The notes under the pieces are model-generated. The model saw only the letters and a list, made by a program, of their open reading frames with translations, made no database searches and was not told where the DNA came from. A program made the position numbers and the translations under genes. Shown piece by piece: positions 1 through 9,476 of a stretch of 64,000 nucleotides of DNA (the first letter of the stretch is position 1; the number at the start of each line of letters is the position of its first letter). The stretch spans positions 1,240,001 to 1,304,000 of the forward strand of contig NZ_CP090064.1 in assembly GCF_023100685.1 (NCBI RefSeq), in the 5' to 3' direction. The DNA is from Proteus vulgaris. Its GTDB lineage: Bacteria; Pseudomonadota; Gammaproteobacteria; Enterobacterales; Enterobacteriaceae.

Positions 1-606
1 CCTCGTCAATTCCACGCTATTACTGGACAAGATAAATTTAGCCAAGTGATGGAAGGTATTGATGCTGCATTTACCGCAGGGTTCGAAAAAGTCAAAGTTA
101 ACGTTGTGTTGATGCGCAATGTGAATGATAAAAATCTTCCTGATTTTCTTAATTGGATCAAATACAGGCCTATTCAGCTGCGCTTTATTGAATTAATGGA
201 AACTGGTGACGGTAGTGATATTTTCAACCGCTTTCATTTGTCTGGTGAAGTTATTCGCCAGCGCTTACTCAATGAAGGTTGGTTACAAATTCCTCGCGCC
301 CGTAGTGACGGGCCTGCTCAAGTATTTACCCATCCTGATTATCAAGGTGAAATTGGTCTGATCATGCCTTATGAGAAAGACTTTTGCCTAACCTGTAACC
401 GTTTACGTGTTTCAGCTATTGGTAATCTCCATCTTTGCCTATTTGGTGAAAATGGTATTCCGTTACGTGACCTACTTGCTGACGATAGTCAACAAGAGGC
501 ATTACAACAGCGTATTCAGGGTGGCCTTCTTCATAAACGAGAAACCCATTTTCTTCATCAAGGTGATAGCGGTATTACACCGAACTTATCTGTTATTGGT
601 GGGTAG
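1..606 (+). CDS. moaA: GTP 3',8-cyclase MoaA (5' truncated by window edge)
   Basis: Radical-SAM enzyme that starts molybdopterin synthesis by converting GTP to 3',8-cyclo-GTP. The reading frame is open from base 1, so about the last 200 residues are present and the start and N-terminal radical-SAM CxxxCxxC cluster lie outside the window. The C-terminal GTP-binding [4Fe-4S] cluster is visible as CLTC followed 13 residues later by CLF, with the RLR basic stretch between. The protein ends in Gly-Gly, the conserved C-terminal tail of MoaA. It is followed after 39 bp by moaC in the same direction, so it is part of a moa operon. No moaB lies between moaA and moaC, unlike E. coli. Identity is secure. 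Confidence 0.96.
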   Translation, partial: PRQFHAITGQDKFSQVMEGIDAAFTAGFEKVKVNVVLMRNVNDKNLPDFLNWIKYRPIQLRFIELMETGDGSDIFNRFHLSGEVIRQRLLNEGWLQIPRARSDGPAQVFTHPDYQGEIGLIMPYEKDFCLTCNRLRVSAIGNLHLCLFGENGIPLRDLLADDSQQEALQQRIQGGLLHKRETHFLHQGDSGITPNLSVIGG

Positions 607-645
607 TTTTTCGCTCTGTTATTTCGTTAATTTCAGGAGTTGTGC

Positions 646-1125
646 ATGTCTCAACTAACTCATATTAATGCTGCCGGTGAAGCTCACATGGTAGATGTTA
701 GCGCTAAAGCTGAAACAGTGCGAGAAGCGCGTGCTGAAGCCTTTGTTGAAATGTCAGCAGAAACATTAAGTATGATCACCGAAGGTAAACACCATAAAGG
801 TGATGTATTTGCGACAGCAAGAATTGCAGGTATTCAAGCAGCAAAAAGAACATGGGAATTAATCCCGTTATGTCATCCGCTGTTATTAACTAAAGTTGAA
901 GTGCGTTTAGAAGCACTCACTGAATCTAATCGTGTACGCATTGAATCTGTTTGTCGTTTAACCGGTAAAACAGGGGTTGAGATGGAAGCATTAACTGCGG
1001 CATCGGTAGCTGCGTTAACGATTTATGATATGTGTAAAGCGGTTCAAAAAGATATGGTGATAGGGCCTGTACGTTTATTAGAAAAAACAGGTGGCAAATC
1101 TGGTCACTTTAAGGTGGAAGCATGA
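646..1125 (+). CDS. moaC: Cyclic pyranopterin monophosphate synthase MoaC
   Basis: Converts 3',8-cyclo-GTP made by MoaA to cyclic pyranopterin monophosphate in the cytoplasm. The protein has 159 residues (E. coli 161) and runs from an N-terminal [16 protein letters not shown] through the conserved LIPLCHPL and [29 protein letters not shown] segments that build the active site. I start at ATG 646, which has a GGAG ribosome site about 7 bases upstream. An in-frame TTG at 640 lies too close to that site. The stop codon overlaps the moaD start (ATGA at 1122-1125), indicating translational coupling. Confidence 0.96.
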   Translation: MSQLTHINAAGEAHMVDVSAKAETVREARAEAFVEMSAETLSMITEGKHHKGDVFATARIAGIQAAKRTWELIPLCHPLLLTKVEVRLEALTESNRVRIESVCRLTGKTGVEMEALTAASVAALTIYDMCKAVQKDMVIGPVRLLEKTGGKSGHFKVEA

Positions 1126-1367
1126 TTAAAGTTCTCTTTTTTGCTCAAGTCCGTGAGTTAGTCGGTGTTGATTCTCTTGAATTAGATTGTGAATACCACA
1201 CAGTAGACGATTTGCGTAAGGCATTAATTACCAAAGGTGAACGTTGGTTACTGGCGTTAGAAGATGGCAAGTTACTCTCGGCAGTAAACCAATCCTTTGT
1301 TCAAGGTTCTCACATTATTAATGATGGTGATGAAATCGCCTTTTTCCCACCTGTTACAGGAGGATAA
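1122..1367 (+). CDS. moaD: Molybdopterin synthase sulfur-carrier subunit MoaD
   Basis: Small ubiquitin-like subunit whose C-terminal Gly-Gly is adenylated by MoeB and thiocarboxylated, then donates sulfur to cyclic pyranopterin in the MoaD-MoaE complex. The 81 residues and the terminal VTGG match the family. Its activating enzyme moeB is also in this window at about 38 kb. The start overlaps the moaC stop by 4 bp, and the stop is 1 base before the moaE start, so the three genes are tightly coupled. Confidence 0.96.
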   Translation: MIKVLFFAQVRELVGVDSLELDCEYHTVDDLRKALITKGERWLLALEDGKLLSAVNQSFVQGSHIINDGDEIAFFPPVTGG

Positions 1368-1368
1368 A

Positions 1369-1830
1369 ATGAGCGCATCAACTCGTATTTCAGTACAAAC
1401 CGAAAATTTTAGTGTTGGTGATGAATACCAATGGCTTTCTGAGTGTGACAGTGATGGCGCAGTTGTGACCTTTACAGGGAAAGTGCGTAATCACAATTTA
1501 GGGGATGAAGTAAGTACGCTCACACTTGAACATTATCCAGGTATGACTGAAAAGGCGCTTAATGACATTGTTAATGAAGCACGAGGTCGTTGGCCTTTAC
1601 AACGAGTCAGTGTTATTCACCGAGTGGGCACATTGAATATTGGTGAAGAAATAGTGTTTGTGGGTGTCACTAGTTCCCATCGTAATAGCGCGTTTGAATC
1701 TGCTGAATTTATTATGGATTTCTTAAAAACACGCGCGCCATTTTGGAAAAAAGAAGGGCTCTCTGAAAATAAAAATAGATGGGTCGATGCGCGCCAAAGT
1801 GATTATGATTCAGCGGAGCGTTGGGAATAA
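1369..1830 (+). CDS. moaE: Molybdopterin synthase catalytic subunit MoaE
   Basis: Catalytic subunit of molybdopterin synthase: it binds cyclic pyranopterin monophosphate and inserts two dithiolene sulfurs delivered by MoaD. The 153 residues are close to the E. coli length (150). Visible family blocks are GAVVTFTGKVRNHN near the N-terminus, TLEHYPGMTEKAL, HRVGTLNIGEEIVFVGV, and the C-terminal APFWKKE active-site lysine region. ATG 1369 is chosen because the AGGAGG formed by the last codons of moaD sits about 5 bases upstream. Last gene of the moa operon. Confidence 0.96.
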   Translation: MSASTRISVQTENFSVGDEYQWLSECDSDGAVVTFTGKVRNHNLGDEVSTLTLEHYPGMTEKALNDIVNEARGRWPLQRVSVIHRVGTLNIGEEIVFVGVTSSHRNSAFESAEFIMDFLKTRAPFWKKEGLSENKNRWVDARQSDYDSAERWE

Positions 1831-1945
1831 ATCATTACGCTCAATTAATCGCTACATTACTTTACCTAAATTTATTTTGTGATGACATTTCATACGGTTT
1901 ATTTCATGGAAATGTAAAATCAGTGTGATAAAATTAAATTCTAAT

Positions 1946-1970
1946 GAGTCCATAATGGGCTCTTTACTGA
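1946..1970 (+). terminator. Weak hairpin after moaE
   Basis: GAGTCC (1946-1951) pairs with GGGCTC (1957-1962), six pairs including one G-U, followed by a short TTTA. It is a possible weak terminator of the moa operon. The short stem keeps confidence low. Confidence 0.3.
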
Positions 1971-2024
1971 AATAAACGTTATCGTTAAACCTAACGTTAT
2001 CACTATGATTAAAGGGTAATCATC

Positions 2025-2735
2025 ATGGATCGATTTTCACGTTCAAATGATTCAATCGTACAGCGCACAGGTTCTGGCCTACAAACCTTTATGGCTCAGG
2101 TTTATGGTTGGATGACTGTAGGTCTGCTATTAACTGCGTTTGTTGCATTCTACGTTGCATCAAGCGAAGCATTATTATCAATGATTTTCTCAAGCAAGAT
2201 CGTCTTCTTTGGTCTGATCATTGCTCAATTAGGGTTAGTTTTCGTGTTATCAGGTATGGTCCATAAAATGAGTGGTGCAATGGCAACCTCATTATTTATG
2301 CTCTATTCCGTGCTAACGGGTGTGACTATCTCAAGTGTATTACTGCTTTATACTGCATCTTCAATTGCGAGCACATTCTTTATTTGTGCGGCAATGTTTG
2401 GTGCATTAAGCATTTACGGTTACACCACTAAGCGTAGCTTAACGGGTATGGGTAGCTTCCTGTTTATGGGGCTTATCGGTATCATTATTGCATCTATCGT
2501 TAATATCTTTATGCAAAGCTCAATGATGAGCATGGTTATCTCTTACGCAGGTGTGTTAATTTTCGCAGGTTTAACGGCTTACGACACACAAAAATTAAAA
2601 GACATGGGTAATGAGATTAACCAAGAAGATAAAGAAAATATGCGCCGTTACTCAATTATGGGTGCATTAACGCTTTATTTAGATTTCATCAATCTGTTCT
2701 TAATGTTACTGCGTATTTTAGGCGATCGTCGTTAA
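2025..2735 (+). CDS. ybhL: Bax inhibitor-1/YccA-family inner membrane protein (YbhL-like)
   Basis: Predicted seven-helix inner membrane protein of the Bax inhibitor-1 (TMBIM) superfamily, a family linked to ion or proton leak; its bacterial role is not well defined. The 236 residues contain a short polar N-terminus (MDRFSRSNDSIVQ), then alternating hydrophobic spans and the conserved AYDTQKLK element followed by GALTLYLDFINLFLMLLRILG at the C-terminus. E. coli carries ybhL right after moaE, and that order is kept here with a 194-bp gap, enough for its own promoter. A strong terminator follows at 2786. Confidence 0.93.
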   Translation: MDRFSRSNDSIVQRTGSGLQTFMAQVYGWMTVGLLLTAFVAFYVASSEALLSMIFSSKIVFFGLIIAQLGLVFVLSGMVHKMSGAMATSLFMLYSVLTGVTISSVLLLYTASSIASTFFICAAMFGALSIYGYTTKRSLTGMGSFLFMGLIGIIIASIVNIFMQSSMMSMVISYAGVLIFAGLTAYDTQKLKDMGNEINQEDKENMRRYSIMGALTLYLDFINLFLMLLRILGDRR

Positions 2736-2785
2736 TTTTAACGGTATCTGCGGATAAACGTAGTTTAAAAACAGCATAAAAAATA

Positions 2786-2820
2786 AATCCCATAACTTTA
2801 TAAGTTGTGGGATTTTTTTT
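2786..2820 (+). terminator. Intrinsic terminator after ybhL
   Basis: A 13-bp stem (2786-2798 with 2802-2814, one G-U pair) with a 3-base loop is followed by an eight-T run. It lies between ybhL (+) and the VOC gene (-). The A-rich left flank could also serve the opposite strand. Confidence 0.9.
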
Positions 2821-2873
2821 GTGTTTTTGTTAAGAGAATTTTTCTGTTGCACATAATTTAAATAGAATAAAGT

Positions 2874-3314
2874 TTAATTATCTCGCAACCAAGGTGTAAT
2901 AGTTAAACCGATTAAAGCGCCTTCAGGACTCAATAAGCGAGTAACTGTTTGTCCCCAAGGTTCAACACGATTATCAACTAACAATTGATAGCCTTTTTGT
3001 TTTAAAGTTTGAGTTGCACTATCAATATCCTCCACCTCAAATTCAACCCAGTATTGTGGCACTGGCAGAGAGTCAGCCCATTTATTTTTGCCAAAGCAAG
3101 ACATAGCTGCCTGCTCTAAAGGCCACAGTGCAAAATGTTGAACGCCTTTTAATTCACTTTCTGATATCGATAAATAATCACTGTTACCTTCCATTGGTTT
3201 TAACGGCAGATTAAGCACATCTTTATAAAATGTTTGGCTTTGTGCATTATCGCAAGTAATTGGGCCAAAACCCGCAACAAAGAGAATGTTAATACCAGAA
3301 ATAAAAGGAGTCAT
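2874..3314 (-). CDS. VOC-family (glyoxalase/dioxygenase fold) protein
   Basis: A 146-residue protein of the vicinal oxygen chelate fold. The pattern is a first half with FGPITCDN and YKDVLNLPL, and a second half with VEFEVEDIDSATQTLKQKGYQLL followed by EPWGQTVTRLLSPEGALIGLTITPW, typical of glyoxalase/bleomycin-resistance-like proteins. The substrate cannot be read from the sequence. Start ATG 3314 has a GAGGA site about 6 bases upstream. It lies 30 bp downstream of ybhR and may be read through from the ybh operon. Confidence 0.75.
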   Translation of the reverse strand: MTPFISGINILFVAGFGPITCDNAQSQTFYKDVLNLPLKPMEGNSDYLSISESELKGVQHFALWPLEQAAMSCFGKNKWADSLPVPQYWVEFEVEDIDSATQTLKQKGYQLLVDNRVEPWGQTVTRLLSPEGALIGLTITPWLRDN

Positions 3315-3344
3315 AAAAGTTCCTCTAAAGTAATTACCATTGTT

Positions 3345-4454
3345 TTAAACAATCTTCCTTTGAAAAAGATAATACGCAAAGGAGCCTGTGCCTGCTGTAA
3401 TCACTAATAAAGGCCATAAACTGTGCCATATTACTGTGATATCTGCATTTTTAAGGTAAATCTGTTTTGTAATATCGGTGAAATGACGAATTGGGTTTAT
3501 CCATGTGGCATGTTGTAGCCAAACTGGCATGTTTTCTACGGGAGAAATATAACCTGATAATAAAACGGCTGGCATCATAAACACAAAAACGCCAATAAAA
3601 GCCTGTTGTTGTGTCGAACTTAATGCTGATATTAATAATCCAAAACCCACCAGCGATAAACCATAAATTAGCATGGTAAAGTAAAACAATAATAATGAAC
3701 CTGAAAAGGGTATTTGATAACAAAATATGCCTATAATCAATACAATAGAGCCTTGAATGGCGGCAACAACCATTGCCGGAACCGCTTTACCCACAAAAAT
3801 TTGCCATGTTGATAGAGGGGAAACTAGTAGTTGATCCAAGGTACCTTGCTCTCGCTCTCTAGCAACAGAAAGTGAAGTGACTATCATCACGCCAATGGTG
3901 ATAATCAATGCTACTAATGAGGGCACAATAAACCATTTATAATTTAAATTTGGGTTATACCAATTACGAACAACAAGTTCTGTTTTATTCAGTAAAGACG
4001 GTGTATGCCCTGCTAATTCAGTTTGATAATTTTGTACGATTTGTTGTACATAACTAGCTGCAATTTGCGCACTGTTAGAATTTCGTCCATCTAAGATTAA
4101 TTGCAATTTAACAGGGATTTGGCTTTCTAAATTAGCACTAAAGTTTTGTGGAAACCGAACCAATAAAAGAGCTTTACGATTATCAATGGTCTCTTTTATT
4201 TCATGTTCATTTTTCAGTAATAATGTTTGAGAAAATGCACTCGCTTTGGCAATACGTTGGGTTAACTCAATAGATTGTTTACCATTATCCTCATCAAAAA
4301 TTGCGATAGAGGCATTGGTAACATCTAATGTTGCGGCAAAAGGAAATAAGATCATTTGAAAGATAACAGGCATTATCAAAATAATACGAGTCTGAGGCTC
4401 TTGTAATAATGACTGTAGCTCTTTCATTATTAGGGTGAGAAGACGATAAAACAT
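3345..4454 (-). CDS. ybhR: ABC exporter permease YbhR
   Basis: ABC-2 type membrane subunit of the YbhGFSR exporter, 369 residues. It has an N-terminal membrane segment (about 22-42), a periplasmic domain (about 45-170) and five further C-terminal helices. Near-identical stretches to E. coli YbhR include [17 protein letters not shown] and [18 protein letters not shown]. In E. coli this system has been linked to cefoperazone and chloramphenicol sensitivity control under CecR, and to cation export. Start ATG 4454 has a GGGAGAG site, and the gap to ybhS is 13 bp. Confidence 0.95.
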   Translation of the reverse strand: MFYRLLTLIMKELQSLLQEPQTRIILIMPVIFQMILFPFAATLDVTNASIAIFDEDNGKQSIELTQRIAKASAFSQTLLLKNEHEIKETIDNRKALLLVRFPQNFSANLESQIPVKLQLILDGRNSNSAQIAASYVQQIVQNYQTELAGHTPSLLNKTELVVRNWYNPNLNYKWFIVPSLVALIITIGVMIVTSLSVAREREQGTLDQLLVSPLSTWQIFVGKAVPAMVVAAIQGSIVLIIGIFCYQIPFSGSLLLFYFTMLIYGLSLVGFGLLISALSSTQQQAFIGVFVFMMPAVLLSGYISPVENMPVWLQHATWINPIRHFTDITKQIYLKNADITVIWHSLWPLLVITAGTGSFAYYLFQRKIV

Positions 4455-4467
4455 AAATACTCTCCCT

Positions 4468-5619
4468 TTAATCTAATCGACGTCGTGTTGTTAATGCAGT
4501 TAAGCCAATAAAAAATAGGGCAGAAACGATCAGCAACCACATATCTAATATTAATATCAATGGAATATCGCCTGCTAAAAATAGCGTTTGCAAGCTACTG
4601 ACAAAATAACGTGCAGGAATGAAATAAGTCACCACCTGAATAAAAAATGGCATGCTATCAATTTCAAACACAAAACCCGACAACATAATCGCAGGTAAAA
4701 AAGCAGCATTTAGGGCGATCATGGCGGCATTAAATTGATTGCGAGTCAGTGTTGAAATGAGTAATCCCATACCTAAGGCAGTGGCTAAAAAGAGCGAGGT
4801 GATCCCCCCTAAAATCCAAAGTGATCCTCGATAAGGTACCCCTAACACAAAGACGGTTACCACCATGCACAGTACCATGACAAAACTGCCTAAAACTTGG
4901 TAAGGAATAAGTTTTGAAAGTAAGAGCTCGGTACGTGTGATTTGGGTTGAAAGTAAGGCTTCCATTGTGCCACGTTCCCATTCACGAGCTATTACTAACG
5001 AAGTGAGAATTGCGCCGACAACGGTAATAATAATAGTAACGGCACCCGGAATAATATAGTGCTGACTAATTGCCGCAGGGTTAAACCAATAGCGCGGTTC
5101 TACTTCAATTAGTGGTGTAGTATCAATCCCCTTGCTGATAGCTTGTTGTTGTAGCCAGATTTGCCAAACCCCTTTGGTATAGGCTTGTACAAAGTTTGCA
5201 GTGTTAGGCTCACTACCATCGGTGATCACCTGAATGGGTGCTTGGGTATCTTGTCGGGTCAGTAATTCAGCAAAGTTCACAGGAATAACCACAATGCCCC
5301 GAATTTGTCCTGCTTGCATCTTATCGATCAATAATTGTCGATTATCGCTAATAGTTGCGTTGATATACTGTGAATTGGTAAAAGTGTAAACGAGCTCTTG
5401 TGCAGGTTGGCTTTGTTGATTAGTCAAAATGCCAATATTTAACTTACTCGAATCCAAGTTAATACCGTAGCCAAAAATAAACAACAAAGTGAGGGGGATC
5501 ACAAAAGCGATGAGGGCGCTACTGGGATCACGGGTGATCTGTTTTGTTTCTTTTAAACATAACGCGAACAAACGTCGCCAAGAAAAACGGGCATGAGAGG
5601 ATTGAGCTGAATTACGCAT
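4468..5619 (-). CDS. ybhS: ABC exporter permease YbhS
   Basis: Second ABC-2 permease of the YbhGFSR exporter, paralogous to YbhR, with 383 residues (E. coli 377). Features: membrane entry after [14 protein letters not shown], a periplasmic domain containing [13 protein letters not shown], the cytoplasmic element [15 protein letters not shown] and C-terminal helices ending in TRRRLD. I use ATG 5619 because GGGAG lies about 8 bases upstream; an in-frame ATG at 5652 would give 11 more residues without a good ribosome site. The start overlaps the end of ybhF by 8 bp, so translation is probably coupled. Confidence 0.94.
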   Translation of the reverse strand: MRNSAQSSHARFSWRRLFALCLKETKQITRDPSSALIAFVIPLTLLFIFGYGINLDSSKLNIGILTNQQSQPAQELVYTFTNSQYINATISDNRQLLIDKMQAGQIRGIVVIPVNFAELLTRQDTQAPIQVITDGSEPNTANFVQAYTKGVWQIWLQQQAISKGIDTTPLIEVEPRYWFNPAAISQHYIIPGAVTIIITVVGAILTSLVIAREWERGTMEALLSTQITRTELLLSKLIPYQVLGSFVMVLCMVVTVFVLGVPYRGSLWILGGITSLFLATALGMGLLISTLTRNQFNAAMIALNAAFLPAIMLSGFVFEIDSMPFFIQVVTYFIPARYFVSSLQTLFLAGDIPLILILDMWLLIVSALFFIGLTALTTRRRLD

Positions 5620-7381
5620 GTTTTTCGCTCCCTTTATCATTTTCACGTTCAAGTTTTTTATCGTAATCCAACACTAAACCTATAAACGCATCTTCCATTG
5701 AAGGTGTTGGATTATCGTCGCTGGCAACCATTTTTTTGAGAGAATCTGGTTCTCCTGCAGCAATAATTTTTCCGCGATAAACTAAACCAATACGATCACA
5801 ATATTCTGCTTCGTCCATAAAGTGAGTGGTCACCATTACGGTTACTCCTTTATCAACCATGCCATTAATATGTAGCCAAAATTCTCGACGTGTTAAGGGA
5901 TCTACACCTGATGTGGGTTCATCTAAAAAGAGAATATCGGGTTCATGCATCAATGAGCATGCAAGAGCAAGGCGCTGCTTATAACCTAAAGGTAAGGTTT
6001 CAGTGATTTGATTTACCATTGGTTGTAAACCAAAGGCAGTTATCATATCGTTGATTTTATCTCGCTGTTGTTTGCCGTGTAAGCCATAAACACCAGAGAA
6101 GAATTTCAAGTTTTGTCCCACTTTAAGGTTGCCATAAAGTGAGAATTTTTGTGCCATATAACCTAAATGTTGGCGAGCTTTACCCGAGCTCTCTTTTAAG
6201 TCCATACCTAATACCAGCGCTTTACCGCTGGTGGGAACTAATAAACCACACATCATTTTAAAGGTTGTCGATTTTCCTGCACCATTAGGCCCCAATAACC
6301 CAAAAATTTCACCTCGTTTAACTTGAAAATCAACGTGATCGGTTGCCGCAAATTGACCAAACATTTTGGTTAGTTGCTGTGCTTCAATAACGGTTTCATT
6401 GGGGGTGGGAGGAATTTGAGGCATAATTTCAGCTAATTCAGATTTATGAGAAGGACCACCTCCTAATAAATCAATAAAAGCATCTTCAAAGCGCGGTGTT
6501 GCTGGAATAAGTTTAGCATCAGGTTTACCCAAGGCATTGAGTAATTCGGATTGATTACTTTGTTTTTTCAATATCAAACGAACCGATTGTCCTTGAATAA
6601 CACCATCTGTCACTTGGGGTTGAATAATAGCTTGTTGTAATACTTTTCTTCGCTGATGGCCTTCAACATCAAGTAGAAAAGAACGGCCTGCCATTTTCGC
6701 TGTTAAGTCTTGTGGAATACCACTATAAAGTAACTCTCCTTTATTAAGTAAGAGAATATTTTTACATTGTTCTGCTTCATCAAGATAAGAGGTACTCCAC
6801 AGTATCAACATACCATCACTGGCTAAGGCATGTACCATTTGCCAAAGCTCACGGCGTGCAATGGGATCAACGCCGACGCCTGGCTCATCAAGTAGCAAGA
6901 CTTTAGGGCTACCTAACAAAGTACAAGCTAGCCCCAGTTTCTGTTTCATACCTCCTGAAAGATTACCTGCAAGGCGAGAGGTAAAGCGTGTGAGATCGGT
7001 AAAAGAGAGCAATTGTTGATAAACTTTTTTGCGCTCTTCACCGATAACATTTTTTAAATCGGCATAAAGATTAAGGTTTTCTAACACCGTTAAATCTTCA
7101 TAGAGACCAAATTTTTGAGGCATATAGCCAAGAATAGCTCGGACATCCACGCTTTGTTTTTGCGGATCCATTCCTAAAATACGAATATCACCTGCATCTG
7201 GTTTTAATAGCCCAGCAAGCATACGAATTAATGTGGTTTTACCCGCACCATCTGGGCCGACTAAACCTGTGACAGAGCCACCCGTTATGGTGGCTGTTAA
7301 TGCAGAAACCGCCGGGCATTCTAGACCGGTAAAGCGTTTTTCAACGCCTTGTAGTTCGATAGTGTAATCAGTGTGTTCCAT
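5612..7381 (-). CDS. ybhF: ABC exporter ATP-binding protein YbhF (two fused ATPase domains)
   Basis: Tandem-ATPase subunit energising the YbhS/YbhR permeases, 589 residues. The N-terminal ATPase has Walker [10 protein letters not shown], signature LSGGMKQ and Walker [13 protein letters not shown]. The C-terminal ATPase has Walker [10 protein letters not shown], a degenerate signature LPLGYKQ and Walker [13 protein letters not shown]. The asymmetric signatures suggest unequal ATP sites, as also recalled for the E. coli protein. Start ATG 7381 has GGAGG five bases upstream; an in-frame GTG at 7393 would place that site inside the gene. Confidence 0.95.
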   Translation of the reverse strand: MEHTDYTIELQGVEKRFTGLECPAVSALTATITGGSVTGLVGPDGAGKTTLIRMLAGLLKPDAGDIRILGMDPQKQSVDVRAILGYMPQKFGLYEDLTVLENLNLYADLKNVIGEERKKVYQQLLSFTDLTRFTSRLAGNLSGGMKQKLGLACTLLGSPKVLLLDEPGVGVDPIARRELWQMVHALASDGMLILWSTSYLDEAEQCKNILLLNKGELLYSGIPQDLTAKMAGRSFLLDVEGHQRRKVLQQAIIQPQVTDGVIQGQSVRLILKKQSNQSELLNALGKPDAKLIPATPRFEDAFIDLLGGGPSHKSELAEIMPQIPPTPNETVIEAQQLTKMFGQFAATDHVDFQVKRGEIFGLLGPNGAGKSTTFKMMCGLLVPTSGKALVLGMDLKESSGKARQHLGYMAQKFSLYGNLKVGQNLKFFSGVYGLHGKQQRDKINDMITAFGLQPMVNQITETLPLGYKQRLALACSLMHEPDILFLDEPTSGVDPLTRREFWLHINGMVDKGVTVMVTTHFMDEAEYCDRIGLVYRGKIIAAGEPDSLKKMVASDDNPTPSMEDAFIGLVLDYDKKLERENDKGSEKHA

Positions 7382-7393
7382 TTCGCCTCCCAC

Positions 7394-8380
7394 TTAATGA
7401 GTGGGTGCAAATTTTAAAGTCACGGGCATTCCTTGGCGTAATGCATCGTCAGCATCCGTCACAACAACGCGGAGTCGATAAACTAAGTCAGTTCTTAATT
7501 CCGGTGTTTCGACACTCTTTGGCGTAAATTCTGCTGTCGGTGAAATAAAACCGATAGTGCCATGATAAGGCTTATCTTTGCGCCCATCAGTGTAGAGATA
7601 GACTTCTTTATTAGGGATTGCTTCACTTAAGTGGGTTTCACTAATATACGCTCTAACCCAAACAGGGTTAGTCAAAGACACTGTAAATACGGGATTACCA
7701 GCAGATAAAATAGTGCCTGGTTCAACGGCCCTTGTTAATACTGTACCTTGTGAAGGTGAGACTAACTGTGTGTCTTGAAGGTTTAACTCTGCTTGAGCAA
7801 CGGCGGCTTTTGCCTGCATAACTTGCCCTTTAGCAGCATCAATATCTTCTTTTCGATAACCATTTTGATATTGATTTAATTTATCTTGGGCTGCTTTTAA
7901 GGCCGCGGCTGCTTGATTGCGATTATTTCTCGCGCTATCTAAATCATTGGCTGAAATTACCTTTCGGTTAGCCAAATCTTGCTGGCGTTTATAAAAGTTG
8001 TCGGCATATTGCCAAGCTGCTTGTTTTAATGACACGTCAGATTGGGCTTGTGCAATTTCTTCACTGCGATAACCGGCTTCCATTAACGCTAATGCAGCAA
8101 TAGCACTATCACGCTCACCATAAGCTTTATTTAGTGCATTACGATAGGGGGCATCATCAAGCTTTCCTAACAATTGCCCTTGTTTGACTGGGGCACCTTC
8201 ATCAACGAGTAATGAATCTAATTTCCCTGCAACACGAAAACTCAGGTTAACAGTACGTATATCGACATTACCATAGAGTACTAATTCAGACTCTTTGTTT
8301 TCTTCGTAATAATAGATACCTGCAATAACACCGATAATAATCATTAAGATGATAAAGAAACTGATTTTTTTAGTTTTCAT
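7394..8380 (-). CDS. ybhG: HlyD-family periplasmic adaptor YbhG
   Basis: Membrane-fusion (adaptor) protein of the YbhGFSR exporter, 328 residues (E. coli about 332). A single N-terminal membrane anchor (about residues 5-25) follows MKTKK. Next come a biotinyl-lipoyl-like half with [18 protein letters not shown], a long alanine- and glutamine-rich coiled coil (about 75-200), the second lipoyl half with [20 protein letters not shown] and a beta-barrel domain with [19 protein letters not shown]. It sits between cecR and ybhF with gaps of about 11 bp, in the same order as E. coli. Confidence 0.94.
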   Translation of the reverse strand: MKTKKISFFIILMIIIGVIAGIYYYEENKESELVLYGNVDIRTVNLSFRVAGKLDSLLVDEGAPVKQGQLLGKLDDAPYRNALNKAYGERDSAIAALALMEAGYRSEEIAQAQSDVSLKQAAWQYADNFYKRQQDLANRKVISANDLDSARNNRNQAAAALKAAQDKLNQYQNGYRKEDIDAAKGQVMQAKAAVAQAELNLQDTQLVSPSQGTVLTRAVEPGTILSAGNPVFTVSLTNPVWVRAYISETHLSEAIPNKEVYLYTDGRKDKPYHGTIGFISPTAEFTPKSVETPELRTDLVYRLRVVVTDADDALRQGMPVTLKFAPTH

Positions 8381-8391
8381 AATAACTCTAT

Positions 8392-9090
8392 TTATGCATG
8401 ATGTGGGTGAGTATAAATCTCTCTTAATCCATTGAGTAATAACGTAATATGTGTTTTTAAAGTATTAGAGATAATTTGATATTCATTCTTACCAATTCTA
8501 TCCCATCCTGTTTGTCTTAGAATGGTTTCTCTCACTAAACGAAATGATAGCACTTCTCCTAAAATAGCGTGAGTGTGTAGCATTGTCGTCGGAAGTGTGG
8601 GATCTAAACCAATATAGATAGCTAATAATTTATTCACACGAGTTAAAAGTGGTGATAATGCTTGCTGGTGGATAAGGGAATACGCTTCGGTAGGAACAAG
8701 CTGTTCTCTTGCCATGATACGACTAATATGAATATTGGCTTTATCAAGTACCAGTTGAGCATATTGTAAAAAGCTATCTGTGATCAGCGTTTGTAGCAAT
8801 GGTAAATGCTCTGTGGGATTGGGTTGTTCAAGAAATTCGTCAATAATGGCAACGGTTGGTTCAAAATCAAGACGGATAAGATCAGCAATATGTTGTGCAA
8901 CGGCGAGATACAACCCTTCTTTAGAACCAAAATAATAAGCGATAGCGGCAATATTTTGTTGAGCAGCTTGTGCAATTTGGCGTGTGGTGGCGACATCAGG
9001 GCCATTTTTACCAAAGATCTCACATGCCGCTTCCAATAATTGTCGTTTTGCTAGTTCACCACGAGTCGTCTTCTGATGGGTTTCTGACAT
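8392..9090 (-). CDS. cecR: TetR-family transcriptional regulator CecR
   Basis: TetR-type repressor, 232 residues. The N-terminal helix-turn-helix domain (about 10-60) contains [27 protein letters not shown] and [14 protein letters not shown]. The C-terminal ligand domain matches the CecR/YbiH type. In E. coli CecR (YbiH) controls its own ybh operon and the divergent rhlE; the same arrangement is present here, with a 386-bp divergent region. First gene of the cecR-ybhGFSR operon. Confidence 0.92.
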   Translation of the reverse strand: MSETHQKTTRGELAKRQLLEAACEIFGKNGPDVATTRQIAQAAQQNIAAIAYYFGSKEGLYLAVAQHIADLIRLDFEPTVAIIDEFLEQPNPTEHLPLLQTLITDSFLQYAQLVLDKANIHISRIMAREQLVPTEAYSLIHQQALSPLLTRVNKLLAIYIGLDPTLPTTMLHTHAILGEVLSFRLVRETILRQTGWDRIGKNEYQIISNTLKTHITLLLNGLREIYTHPHHA

Positions 9091-9103
9091 AATAGAAGAT
9101 ACC

Positions 9104-9115
9104 TTACTTAAGTAA
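9104..9115. promoter_or_regulatory. Candidate CecR operator (12-bp palindrome)
   Basis: TTACTTAAGTAA is a perfect 12-bp palindrome 14 bp upstream of the cecR start. Its position fits an autoregulatory TetR site. The assignment is from symmetry and location only. Confidence 0.35.
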
Positions 9116-9317
9116 AATGTAACAAAACCAATGATATTAAAAACAGCGATAACAAGGAGTATTATATTAGATGATATTGAACAATAGGGAAATTTTGTAA
9201 TAAATAATCAAATAAAGGTGTTTTGTAATATGTTTTGTAATAAAAAAAAACGCTATCTATTATTGAAAATTATTTTTGTATTCTGAATATAGCAAAAACT
9301 GTTAAAATAGGGGTTAT

Positions 9318-9329
9318 TAGGTTAACCTA
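9318..9329. promoter_or_regulatory. Palindrome in the cecR-rhlE divergent region
   Basis: TAGGTTAACCTA is a perfect 12-bp palindrome about 150 bp upstream of rhlE, a possible second operator. Its sequence differs from the palindrome next to cecR. The rest of this 386-bp region is AT-rich, with a 10-bp direct repeat TACCTATAGA at 9376-9385 and 9393-9402. Confidence 0.25.
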
Positions 9330-9476
9330 GCAAGGTTCATTCTCTTTCATCACTGTCTTACCGACTAAATGGTAGTACCTATAGAGTAATAATACCTATA
9401 GATTGACAGCATGAAAGCCCGTCATTTTTAATTTCAATCACCGTGTTATACGTTCTGGTTGTAGGAGACTACTGTT

